From NCBI RefSeq assembly GCF_007829525.1, contig NZ_VLJP01000022.1, forward strand, positions 1 to 39,406: DNA of 39,406 nt, read 5' to 3'. Positions 32,347-39,406 of this stretch are shown in pieces. Made by a program: the position numbers and the translations under genes. The stretch is from Mesorhizobium sp. J18. Lineage in GTDB: Bacteria; Pseudomonadota; Alphaproteobacteria; Rhizobiales; Rhizobiaceae. Position 1 is the first letter of the stretch; every line of letters starts with the position of its first letter. Below the pieces are notes generated by a model, which was not told the origin of the DNA, did no database searches, and saw only the letters and a program-made list of their open reading frames with translations.

Positions 32347-33126
32347 ATGCCATTACGTTGCATTCGGCATCGCTACGCAAACGCGCTCGGGCTGCATCAC
32401 GCCGCCCGGCGCTTTGCGCTCCTTCTCCTTTCCGGCCTTTTCCTTGCCACCACTCCAGCATTGGCCGCGCTTGCACAGGAAGTACCGTTCACGGCGCAGT
32501 CGGCGAACGATCCGATCGCCGATCATGTGTCGGAAGCCGCGCAGCGTTTTAGCATTCCGGAGCACTGGATTCGCGCCGTCATGCTGACCGAAAGCGCGGG
32601 CGATAGCACGGCGATTTCGTCCGCAGGCGCCATGGGCCTAATGCAGGTCATGCCCGACACCTGGGCGGAACTGCGCCTGCGTTACTCCCTCGGCGACGAT
32701 CCATTCGCGCCGCGCGACAACATCCTTGCCGGCACCGCCTATCTGCGCGAGATGCTCGATCGCTACGGCAATGTCGGCGCGATGCTCGCGGCCTACAATG
32801 CCGGCCCAGCGCGCTATGACGAATACCTCTCGGCAGGCCGCACTTTGCCGGCTGAAACCCGCGCCTATGTCGCCGCTCTTGTCCCCTTTTTCGGTGGCGA
32901 TCCGCTACCAGATGGTATCGCGAATGTAGCATCGTCGGTCACCGATTGGCGCGAAACCGCGCTCTTCGTGACGTCACCTAACCGCTCGGCGTCTGCGTCT
33001 GGATTGCACGGAGATGGCAACGTCGTTGGCACGACGATAGCACCGGCCACCCATGCAAATCCGCTCGCGCCCGCGCCGGCGGATGCCCTGTTTCCGGCAA
33101 TGACTGCACTCGGAGGGAGGCCATGA
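32347..33126 (+). CDS. Lytic transglycosylase (SLT family)
   Basis: A 259-residue exported muramidase-like enzyme. A long signal peptide (hydrophobic core FALLLLSGLFLATTPALAAL, cleavage near ALA-QE) precedes an SLT domain with the catalytic Glu82 in MLTESAGD, the GAMGLMQVMPDTW loop and the AAYNAGPARYD motif. The C-terminal 70 residues are Pro, Ala and Ser rich and probably unstructured. It opens the peptidoglycan locally for the conjugation apparatus, as VirB1-type proteins do. It is adjacent to DUF736 and upstream of the oriT candidate and relaxase. Confidence 0.92.
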   Translation: MPLRCIRHRYANALGLHHAARRFALLLLSGLFLATTPALAALAQEVPFTAQSANDPIADHVSEAAQRFSIPEHWIRAVMLTESAGDSTAISSAGAMGLMQVMPDTWAELRLRYSLGDDPFAPRDNILAGTAYLREMLDRYGNVGAMLAAYNAGPARYDEYLSAGRTLPAETRAYVAALVPFFGGDPLPDGIANVASSVTDWRETALFVTSPNRSASASGLHGDGNVVGTTIAPATHANPLAPAPADALFPAMTALGGRP

Positions 33127-33229
33127 GAAGTGGCGTGCAAATTCGCAGCGCAGCGGGATGCCGGAAAGGATGGGCGGAAAGGCGGGCGGCATTAGAGATA
33201 GTGCGAACGGTAGGGCAAGTTAAAAGCGC

Positions 33230-33342
33230 CTGCCACGAACGCCCTAAACCTCTGATGAGGTTTGGCTTTTGCGTGGCAGACGGGTCGGTCGCGTGCAAGA
33301 AGCACGGTTTTTGGCATGGATTTCAAGCCTCCCGCGTGGCAG
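33230..33342 (+). other. oriT: Origin-of-transfer (oriT) candidate
   Basis: The intergenic DNA upstream of the relaxase gene has nested inverted repeats. The outer arms are CTGCCACG (33230-33237) and CGTGGCAG (33272-33279). The inner hairpin is AAACCTC-TGAT-GAGGTTT (33246-33263). A second copy of GCGTGGCAG lies at 33334-33342. Inverted repeats next to the nick site and a relaxase gene directly downstream are usual for oriT. The nick position is not identified. Confidence 0.55.
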
Positions 33343-33373
33343 GTGCTTGTTTGCATCCGCGAGGATGCCGGAC

Positions 33374-35158
33374 ATGAGCGACAGCGAGCGCGAATTCCGC
33401 ATCCGCCCCGGCAAGCCGCGATCCACTCGCACGCCGCAGGCCAAAAGCTTCGTCAACCAGGTCCTGCGTGCCGCCCAGAAGGCCGGTCATACTACTTCGC
33501 TTGGAGCATCGCGTTCGTCTCGCCACTCATCCAGCTCTGCGCCATCCACCTTTGGCCGTGGTCATAGCAAGTTCGGGCGCTCACGACTGTTCGCAAGCCG
33601 ACGCCGTGTCATCGTCAAGGCCCGCATCGCCCGCCACAAGGGCCGCACGTTTCGCGCAGCGCCACTGTCGGCGCATCTCGCCTATCTCAAGCGCGAGGGC
33701 GTCAGCCGGGACGGAGAACGGGGCATCATGTTCGACGCGGAGACCGACCGCGCCGACGATCTCGGCTTCGCCCGGCACTGCGAAGGAGACCGGCACCATT
33801 TCCGCTTCATCATCTCGCCCGAGGATGCTGCGGACATGGAGGACCTCAAGGGGTTCACCCGCGATCTCGTCAGGCAGATGGAAGCCGATCTCGATACGAA
33901 GCTCGACTGGGTCGCCGTTGATCACTGGAACACCGACAATCCCCATGTGCATCTGCTGGTCCGTGGCGTGGATGAGACCGGCGCCGACCTCGTCATCTCG
34001 CGCGAATACATCAGTCGTGGGTTGGCATCGCGCGCCCAGGACCTTGTCGATCTCGAACTCGGCCCGAAGCCCGAGTATGAAATCCGCAACGCACTCGAGC
34101 GTGAGGTCACACAAGAGCGTTGGACCCGGCTTGATCGGGAGATCGCTCGAACGGCCAATGAACTCGGTTATATCGACCTGAGGCCCGAGGCTAAGGGCCC
34201 CGACGATCCCGAAATACGCCGGCTGATGATCGCGCGCCTGCGCCATCTCGAAAAGATGGGCCTCGCCACCGATGCCGGCGTCGGTGAATGGTTCGTCGGG
34301 CCGGGAGCAGAACAGACATTGCGCGATCTGGCGCAGCGTGGCGACATCATCAAGACCATGCATCGCGCCTTTGCCGAACGCGGCATGGAGCGCGGCGTCG
34401 CAGATTTCGCGATCGATGCAGGCCGCAACGGCTCGCCCATCCTCGGCAGGCTGGTCGACAAGGGCCTCCATGACGAGTTGACCGGCGAAGCCTATGCGGT
34501 GATCGACGGCACCGATGGTCGTGCACACCATGTCCGCCTGCGCGGGATCGAAGCCTTCGAACACGCGCCCGACATCGGCGGTATTGTCGAGGTCCGGCGC
34601 TTCGGCGGACTGGAGGACCCGCGCCCCACGCTGGTCCTGGCCAATCGCTCCGACCTCGACCTCTCAAGCCAGATCACGGCACCTGGAGCCACCTGGCTCG
34701 ATCATCGGCTGGTCGAGCGCGAGCCCATGCCGCTGGCCACGGGCGGCTTCGGCAAGGAAGTGCGCGAGGCGATGGATGCGCGGGCCGAACATCTCGCCAA
34801 CGAAGGTCTTGCCCGGCGTGAGGGGCAGCGCATCATCCTGCAACGCAACCTGCTCAGAACGCTGCGGCAACGTGAACTCGATATCGCCGGCGCCGAACTC
34901 GCGGCTGACACCGGCCTACCGCATGTGAAAGCGCAGGCTGGAGAATATGTCTCCGGCACCTATCGCCGTCAGATCACCCTGAACTCGGGCCGCTTCGCCA
35001 TGATCGAGGGGCGCGGAGCAGACGGCGCGCTCGGCTTCCAGCTCGTGCCCTGGTCGCGCGAGATCGATGACAAGCTCGGCCAGCACATCACCGGCGTCGC
35101 CAAATCGGGCGGCGGCATCGAATGGTCACTAGGGCGCAAGCGCGACCTTGGCCTGTGA
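33374..35158 (+). CDS. rlxS: Relaxase with DUF3363 (RlxS/VirD2-like)
   Basis: A 594-residue relaxase. A basic, Ser/Arg-rich N-terminal region of about 80 residues (SFVNQVLRAAQKAGHT, then GRGHSKFGRSRLF) leads to the nuclease domain, with the metal site HWNTDNPHVHLLV (His184, His191, His193) and upstream HHFRFIISPEDAADM. Tyr residues near the beginning of the domain (HLAYLKREG) are candidates for the DNA-linked nucleophile. From about 200 the DUF3363 part follows, with GLASRAQDLVDLELGPK and later GRFAMIEGRGADGALGFQLVPW. It nicks oriT, stays attached to the 5' end and pilots the strand into the secretion channel. The start at 33374 has GAGGA eight bases upstream. Confidence 0.92.
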   Translation: MSDSEREFRIRPGKPRSTRTPQAKSFVNQVLRAAQKAGHTTSLGASRSSRHSSSSAPSTFGRGHSKFGRSRLFASRRRVIVKARIARHKGRTFRAAPLSAHLAYLKREGVSRDGERGIMFDAETDRADDLGFARHCEGDRHHFRFIISPEDAADMEDLKGFTRDLVRQMEADLDTKLDWVAVDHWNTDNPHVHLLVRGVDETGADLVISREYISRGLASRAQDLVDLELGPKPEYEIRNALEREVTQERWTRLDREIARTANELGYIDLRPEAKGPDDPEIRRLMIARLRHLEKMGLATDAGVGEWFVGPGAEQTLRDLAQRGDIIKTMHRAFAERGMERGVADFAIDAGRNGSPILGRLVDKGLHDELTGEAYAVIDGTDGRAHHVRLRGIEAFEHAPDIGGIVEVRRFGGLEDPRPTLVLANRSDLDLSSQITAPGATWLDHRLVEREPMPLATGGFGKEVREAMDARAEHLANEGLARREGQRIILQRNLLRTLRQRELDIAGAELAADTGLPHVKAQAGEYVSGTYRRQITLNSGRFAMIEGRGADGALGFQLVPWSREIDDKLGQHITGVAKSGGGIEWSLGRKRDLGL

Positions 35159-35455
35159 CAGGACAAGGCAAATGGTCGAGGCACTTCCCGGATAGAAAAT
35201 GGCTAGACCGATAGCGGCTTGGATATGTGGCCTGTTACGCGTTACCTCCTGAACGGCAGAGCCGTGACTCTCTTCGGGAGCTTTTATCAACAGTCCGCCA
35301 TGGCTCTACCGTAGCAACCAAAGACAGGAGTTCGAATACCAACCCTCTTACGGTGGATTTCGCCATGAACGATGGCGAGGCAGCTAATTGTTGGGGATCG
35401 TCGCACTACGCTCTGGCTGTGACGGTATCGTCGTCAAGGCCGTGCATGTCGAACC
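35159..35455. other. Non-coding stretch after the relaxase gene
   Basis: No credible gene. Short plus-strand frames have no homology. A segment near 35255-35340 resembles parts of a tRNA (GGCAGAGCC... and GTTCGAATACC) but does not form a cloverleaf. It may mark the border between the conjugative module and neighbouring cargo. Confidence 0.35.
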
Positions 35456-35773
35456 TTATCTGCCTGACCCTTGCTGCGGTCGGAGGAAGCGGCCCACCAT
35501 GGTGGAGACAAGTCTACGGCTCTCTTTGAAGTCGATACCAGGCGCCATAAGCGGAAGCATCGGCACGGCATCGAGCACCGCAATCAGGATTGCGCTCGTC
35601 TGCTCGGGATCAAGACCTGCGTCCACGTCGCCGCGTGCCTGGCCGGCCACGAGGGCCTGAGCCAGCAGGCGTCGGATGCCAGAAGTGTTCTCACGCAGGA
35701 TCCCGCGGATGCTCTCGGTGCGGCCGGCTTCCGCCAGGAGTTCAAACAGGATGCGGCAATGGTCGAGGTCATC
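35456..35773 (-). pseudogene. TetR-family regulator, C-terminal remnant
   Basis: The frame reads DDLDHCRILFELLAEAG, IRGILRENTSGIRRLLAQAL, AGQARGDVDAGLDPEQTSAIL, then LVSTMVGRFLRPQQGSGR and a stop at 35456. This is the ligand-binding C-terminal half of a TetR regulator (helix with AGQARGDVD and a last amphipathic helix). The N-terminal DNA-binding half is absent. Upstream the frame is closed by the stop codon of a PepSY fragment, with no start codon in between, so the piece is not expressed as a working regulator. Confidence 0.65.
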
Positions 35774-35998
35774 TCAGCCGCTCATGCTCCAGGGGTAGAG
35801 CGGAGCGGCGAGTTTGCCCTTGGGACGACGCTTCCACCACATCACCACACCTGAGATCGCCATAAGGATGATTGCAGAGCAGAACAGCAGGTTGAGTGCG
35901 ATGTTCCACCAGCCGAGATTACCCTGATGAAGTGCGATGCCGGCCGCCATGGTCTTGGCGTCCCGGAATCTACCTGTGTGAAAGGGCAGCGAACCACT
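35774..35998 (-). pseudogene. PepSY-type membrane protein, C-terminal remnant
   Basis: The open stretch reads FRDAKTMAAGIALHQGNLGW, NIALNLLFCSAIILMAISGV and VMWWKRRPKGKLAAP, ending in a TGA at 35774-35776. This matches the last membrane helix and MWWKRRP motif of PepSY_TM proteins (iron-regulated membrane proteins, often near siderophore or copper genes). Only some 70 residues remain; an in-frame stop at 35999-36001 blocks any longer frame. The fragment is fused in frame, through the TGA, to the TetR remnant, marking a deletion joint. Confidence 0.65.
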
Positions 35999-36148
35999 TT
36001 ACTGGAGCTATGCGGCGACCACACGGCCCCGTATGTGATCGGTTCCGGCTCGTCGAGAATGGCGACGAACGTGATGCGACAAGTTTCATTGGAATGCCTG
36101 GCATGGCCCGCATCCCGATCGACTTGCGGCCCGCAGGGGCAATCGAAC

Positions 36149-36949
36149 CTATTGTATATTCCGAACCCCTTCCGTGAGCGCCTCTCTGGAAATCTCTCCC
36201 ATGTGCACCGACTGCAACGTCCCATCGCTTCCGATGAATAACGTCGCTGGCAAACCCGGCACCGCGTAGTGCCGTCCAAACTCTCCCAGTGAATCGAGCG
36301 CGACATGATCGAGCTTGAGGTTCTCGGTCTTCAGATAGCGGTCGATGGCCTCACGTCCTTCGCCCTGATTGACGAAAACGAACATGGCCTCGTCATTGGT
36401 GGCCGCCACGTCAGCCATCATCGGCATTTCCCGGCGACAAGGCGGACACCACGTCGCCCAGAGGTTGATGACCACGGGCCTGCCCTTGAGGTCGGTTGGC
36501 TTGAACGGCTCGCCGGCCAGTGTCACGTAATTGTCTCCGGTCGGGAGAGGGGTCGCTGGGGCGCCGGCGGTCAGTTGCAGGACGAAGACGGCGACATAAG
36601 CCGCGACGGCACCGGGCAGTGCTGACCAAAGCGCCAGGAGCCAATGCTTTCGAAACCGGAGCAACGTGAACAGCACCGCAACCGCGACGCCGGACGCGAT
36701 GTGGAAGCCGCCTTGCCAGAGCGCCAGAACCCGCCATGGCTCGTCCATAAAGCTCGCAGCGTGCGTGACGACGTGACCAACCCGCGCCCCGATGACGAAG
36801 GCTACAACGGCGCCCCACGCCCATGAGGAAAAGCGCTGGTCCACCCTTCGCGACAGAACTTCGCTGATGATCAGGAAGATCGCAATCGCGAGAATGGCGG
36901 CGAAGCGGTCGGGCGCGAAAACGAGTGGGCCGATGGCGACAGCATTCAT
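36149..36949 (-). CDS. Thioredoxin-like TlpA domain fused to an Lgt-like membrane domain
   Basis: A 266-residue inner-membrane protein. Residues 1-130 have four or five hydrophobic helices with GARVGHVVTHAA and LWQGGFHIASGV, which recall prolipoprotein diacylglyceryl transferase (Lgt). Key Lgt catalytic residues cannot be confirmed, so this may serve only as an anchor. Residues 135-266 are a TlpA/ResA-type thioredoxin fold facing the periplasm, with WCPPC (Cys168, Cys171) and cis-Pro in VPGLPATLFIG. It reduces or oxidises periplasmic thiols. The ATG is one base after the DsbD-like stop, so electrons probably come from DsbD. The trio resembles the copper-linked ScsB-ScsC-ScsD set. Confidence 0.85.
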   Translation of the reverse strand: MNAVAIGPLVFAPDRFAAILAIAIFLIISEVLSRRVDQRFSSWAWGAVVAFVIGARVGHVVTHAASFMDEPWRVLALWQGGFHIASGVAVAVLFTLLRFRKHWLLALWSALPGAVAAYVAVFVLQLTAGAPATPLPTGDNYVTLAGEPFKPTDLKGRPVVINLWATWCPPCRREMPMMADVAATNDEAMFVFVNQGEGREAIDRYLKTENLKLDHVALDSLGEFGRHYAVPGLPATLFIGSDGTLQSVHMGEISREALTEGVRNIQ

Positions 36950-36950
36950 C

Positions 36951-38765
36951 TCACTGTCCCGTCCGGGCGATCGAAGCTCGCAGCGTCTCGGTGGTCACGT
37001 CGCCGACCAGCCGGGAACCGCTGAGTTCCGTGGCATTTTTATCGAAGAAAACCATTGTGGGCGGCCCGACAACGGCGAGATCGCGCATCAGGGCCTGGTT
37101 GGCGTCGTCCAGCGTTGTGAGATCGACCTTGACCCGCTGGAAACCGTCGAGCCCGGCCACGATCTCCGAATTCGGCAGAACGTTGCGTTCGATTGTCCCG
37201 CAGGTGACGCACCAATCGGCGGTGAAGTAGACAAGTGTCGGGCGGCCATTGGCGGCGGCGAGCTTTTCTTCCAGAACTGGTGTGGAATCCGCTTCGGCAA
37301 AGGTCAGTTCGGTCGTCGACTGCTGCCCCCCGCCGCCGGCGCCGAATTGGGCAAGCGGCCGTAGCGGATCGGTGCCACCGGATGCTGCTCCGAGGGCAAG
37401 GATCACGCCGCCAAGCGAAAGCGCCAGGCCGGTCGCCTTCCGGAAACGCGGGCCGGCCGTCGCATCGGCCGTCAGCCGATCAGCCGCCCCAATGAACACG
37501 GCCGCAGTCAACAGCACGATAGACCATAGCCCCAGGGTCGCCTGCGGGGGCAGAAGCCTGGACGCCATCCAGACAGCCGCACCAAGAAAGACGAAACCGA
37601 AGACATATTTGACCTGCACCATCCAGGCCCCGGCCCGGGGCAAGGCGCGGCTTCCCATCGTGCCAAAGGCGATCAAAGGAAGCCCTTGCCCCAGCCCGAG
37701 CGCGAAAAGAGAGGAGGCGCCGAGCGCGGCGTCGCCGGTCTGGGCGATGTAGAGCAACGCCGCCGCGAGCGGAGCGGTGACGCAGGGTCCGACGATGAGC
37801 GCAGAGATAAACCCCATGGCGGTCGCACCGCAGATAGAACCGCGTGCGCCGGCCTGGACGCCAGCCACGCGGTTGACCCATGCGGAGGGCAATTGCAGTT
37901 CGAACAGACCGAACATCGACGTTGCCAGCACAACGAAGAGAATGGCGACGGTGCCAACCGCATAAGGCGACTGCAGCACGATTTGCAGGTTCTGTCCCGA
38001 CCAGGCAGCGCCGATACCGAGCGCGCCGAACGCAGCGGCCATGGCCAGCACATAGGCGGAAGAGAGCACAAAGCCGCGCCGCGCTGTCAGCGCCTCGCCC
38101 TCGCGCGCCAGTGTCGCACTCAGGATCGGATACATCGGCAGAACGCAGGGCGTGAACGCGAGCAACAATCCGAAAACGAGAAAGCTGGCGATGACCCAGA
38201 GCGCACCGCCGCTGGCGAGAAGCGAGCCAATCATGCCGCCGCCAGCCGACTCTTCCGAAAGCTGAAATCCACCGCCCTCCGAATTACTCGAGGTGGCCGG
38301 CTGGGGCGCCGTGACTCCGAAGCCGACCGCCGCATCGGCAACCTGCAGGGTCGTTGTGTCGAGTGTCAGCGTGATCGGCGGATAGCAGATCGAGTCCTTC
38401 TTGCAGCCCTGATAGGTGATGGCGACTCGATCTGGCGCGTCAGCGCCCAGCCGCGCGATCGCTTGCGAATAGTAGACCTCGGATGAACCAAAATTGGGAT
38501 CGTCGGCCTGCACCACACCGGCATCGGTCTGAAGTACGACGCCCGTCCCGGTTCCGGCGTCCTTCGCCTCCAGATGATCGCGGTAGAGATAATATCCTTC
38601 CGCAATATCCCAGTGCAGGTTGATCTGGTTATCCTGACCGCGCTCTACGGAGAAGCGAAAGGCCTCCTCGGCCTGCAACAGATCCGACTGCTGTGCCGAT
38701 GCAGCGGCTGACCAGAAGATGAAAAACAGGCTCGCAAGGAGCCGAAGGGCTGAAACAGAGCGCAT
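36951..38765 (-). CDS. dsbD: DsbD/ScsB-like transmembrane thiol reductase
   Basis: A 604-residue three-domain protein. A signal peptide (LRLLASLFFIFWSAAASAQ) and a periplasmic alpha-type domain with CKKDSICYPP-like cysteines (GCKKDSICYPPITL) lead to eight membrane helices from about residue 190. The first has the FTPCVLPMYPILS motif and a later one GPCVTAPLAAALL, the two cysteines that pass electrons across the membrane. The C-terminal thioredoxin domain carries CVTC (Cys519, Cys522). Reducing power goes from cytosolic thioredoxin to periplasmic partners. The start at 38765 gives a normal signal peptide; the frame is open to a TTG at 38792. It lies between the DsbA-like and TlpA-like genes in one operon. 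Confidence 0.92.
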   Translation of the reverse strand: MRSVSALRLLASLFFIFWSAAASAQQSDLLQAEEAFRFSVERGQDNQINLHWDIAEGYYLYRDHLEAKDAGTGTGVVLQTDAGVVQADDPNFGSSEVYYSQAIARLGADAPDRVAITYQGCKKDSICYPPITLTLDTTTLQVADAAVGFGVTAPQPATSSNSEGGGFQLSEESAGGGMIGSLLASGGALWVIASFLVFGLLLAFTPCVLPMYPILSATLAREGEALTARRGFVLSSAYVLAMAAAFGALGIGAAWSGQNLQIVLQSPYAVGTVAILFVVLATSMFGLFELQLPSAWVNRVAGVQAGARGSICGATAMGFISALIVGPCVTAPLAAALLYIAQTGDAALGASSLFALGLGQGLPLIAFGTMGSRALPRAGAWMVQVKYVFGFVFLGAAVWMASRLLPPQATLGLWSIVLLTAAVFIGAADRLTADATAGPRFRKATGLALSLGGVILALGAASGGTDPLRPLAQFGAGGGGQQSTTELTFAEADSTPVLEEKLAAANGRPTLVYFTADWCVTCGTIERNVLPNSEIVAGLDGFQRVKVDLTTLDDANQALMRDLAVVGPPTMVFFDKNATELSGSRLVGDVTTETLRASIARTGQ

Positions 38766-38801
38766 GAATTCTCTCAGACGGTACGGTATCAAAAGAAGGG
38801 T

Positions 38802-39406
38802 TTATCCGGCTTTGCGCGCATCGGAGACGACCTGCCGGAATCCCTGTTCATCAAGCGCGGAAGCAACGAGGAATTGTCCAATCAGGAAGACCGGCGTACC
38901 GCGCAGCCCCAGGCCCTCGGCCTGGGCGTTGTTTCGCCTGATCAGGGTGGTGATCTCCGCGTCCTTTTCACGCGCATCGGCTTCAAGCCTGGCGAAGTCG
39001 AGGTCGGCAGCTTGAAGCGCCGCGCGCATTTTCTCCTCCGGCACTCTGCCGCCGGCGACCCCCATAAGGGCGCGATGGGCTGCTTCGTAGCGATTCTGAT
39101 ATTTTGCCGCGAGGGCGAATTTAGCGCCGTAGATGGAGGTTGGGAAAAGGATCGGCCAGTCCTTGTAGACGAGCCTGATCTTGCCGTCAGATTTGAGAAC
39201 GGCGTCCAGCGGCGCGATCGTGCGCTTGCAGAACGGGCAATTGTAGTCGAAGAACGAGACGATCGTCAGATCACCCTGCGGATTGCCCCCCACAGGCGCC
39301 TGCGGATCATTGAGGATCATCTCCGCCGAGGTGTCACCAGCAGCCTGAACCCGTGTCGCCAATCCCGCGGCGCCAAGCACGGCCAGCCCCGCAAGAACGG
39401 CTCGCC
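38802..39406 (-). CDS. DsbA-family thiol oxidoreductase (ScsC-like), 5' end outside the window
   Basis: The first 200 or so residues of a DsbA/ScsC-type protein, cut at the right edge: the frame stays open through the edge and reads RAVLAGLAVLGAAGLATRVQAA, so the visible start is inside the signal peptide. The thioredoxin fold shows VSFFDYNCPFCKRTI (active site CPFC), the helical insertion between, and RGTPVFLIGQFLV with the cis-Pro. It is most like disulfide proteins of the ScsC/DsbG kind, which bring reducing or isomerising power to substrates. The stop precedes the DsbD-like start by 36 bases, so this is the first gene of the operon within view. Confidence 0.9.
   Translation of the reverse strand, partial: RAVLAGLAVLGAAGLATRVQAAGDTSAEMILNDPQAPVGGNPQGDLTIVSFFDYNCPFCKRTIAPLDAVLKSDGKIRLVYKDWPILFPTSIYGAKFALAAKYQNRYEAAHRALMGVAGGRVPEEKMRAALQAADLDFARLEADAREKDAEITTLIRRNNAQAEGLGLRGTPVFLIGQFLVASALDEQGFRQVVSDARKAG

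Noticed and set aside
33123-33377. 84-codon frame between the lytic transglycosylase and relaxase genes
   Set aside because: It overlaps the transglycosylase stop by ATGA, but its product has no homology and it crosses the inverted repeats of the oriT candidate.
27234-35190. Shared 15-mer TCGAGGCACTTCCCG at 27234 and 35176 as attachment sites or element ends
   Set aside because: One exact 15-base match is expected about once by chance in a window of this size, and no integrase, tRNA gene or flanking symmetry supports it.
35255-35345. tRNA gene or tRNA fragment used as an integration site
   Set aside because: Short stretches look like acceptor and T-arm sequence but no cloverleaf can be drawn.

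Overview
This 39.4 kb window is GC-rich accessory DNA that looks like it comes from an alphaproteobacterium of the order Hyphomicrobiales, most like Mesorhizobium and its relatives. The main reason is the block at 27.4-35.2 kb. It follows the order and families of the transfer-control and processing module of ICEMlSymR7A-type integrative and conjugative elements: XRE regulators, a DUF2285 antiactivator, a frameshifted DUF6499/DUF2285 activator (FseA), an AlpA/RdfS-type excisionase, a plasmid RPA-type RepA, DUF2840, TraF peptidase, DUF736, lytic transglycosylase and RlxS-type relaxase. No integrase, quorum-sensing genes, type IV secretion genes or tRNA gene are visible, so the window is an internal slice of a larger island.

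Layout. 0-2.1 kb: the end of an IS3-family element, then two overlapping genes for exported proteins (DUF4424 and an unknown). 2.4-3.9 kb: a complete IS5-like element inserted in a repeated intergenic sequence that has a second, uninterrupted copy at 9.5 kb. 4.0-9.2 kb: a probable defence patch, with a HEPN-like protein gene broken by one lost base, a decayed Abi_2 gene, and an intact two-gene unit made of an SMC/RecF-like ATPase and a partner of unknown family. 9.9-15.9 kb: small accessory genes (GNAT fused to an Rnk/GreA-like domain, SRPBCC, GrpB, GNAT, ssb with a hairpin-rich leader, a lipoprotein, an I78-like inhibitor).

16.4-25.1 kb: one long minus-strand protein-quality-control unit. 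It runs Hsp20, Hsp20, NDUFS4-like protein, RNA polymerase omega-like protein, SPW membrane protein, DegP, FtsH, KaiC-like ATPase and HWE histidine kinase. It has a heat-shock-type promoter candidate ahead of the first gene and GC-rich hairpins in three intercistronic gaps. It recalls the transmissible heat-tolerance loci of other Proteobacteria in its sHsp, DegP and FtsH genes, but carries a KaiC-kinase pair and two respiratory/transcription subunit paralogues and has no ClpK here.

26.0-27.2 kb: an IS110-family element with hairpins in its non-coding end. 27.4-35.2 kb: the conjugative module. The strongest signals are a UUU-C +1 slippage site that joins the two halves of FseA, three iteron-like repeats followed by an AT-rich patch inside the 3' end of repA, and nested inverted repeats upstream of the relaxase that look like an oriT. 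35.4-36.0 kb: remnants of a TetR regulator and a PepSY membrane protein, joined in one frame. 36.1-39.4 kb: a three-gene periplasmic thiol-redox operon (DsbA-like, DsbD-like, Lgt-like/TlpA fusion), cut by the right edge.

Protein assignments rest on reading motifs by eye; no database search or folding calculation was run.
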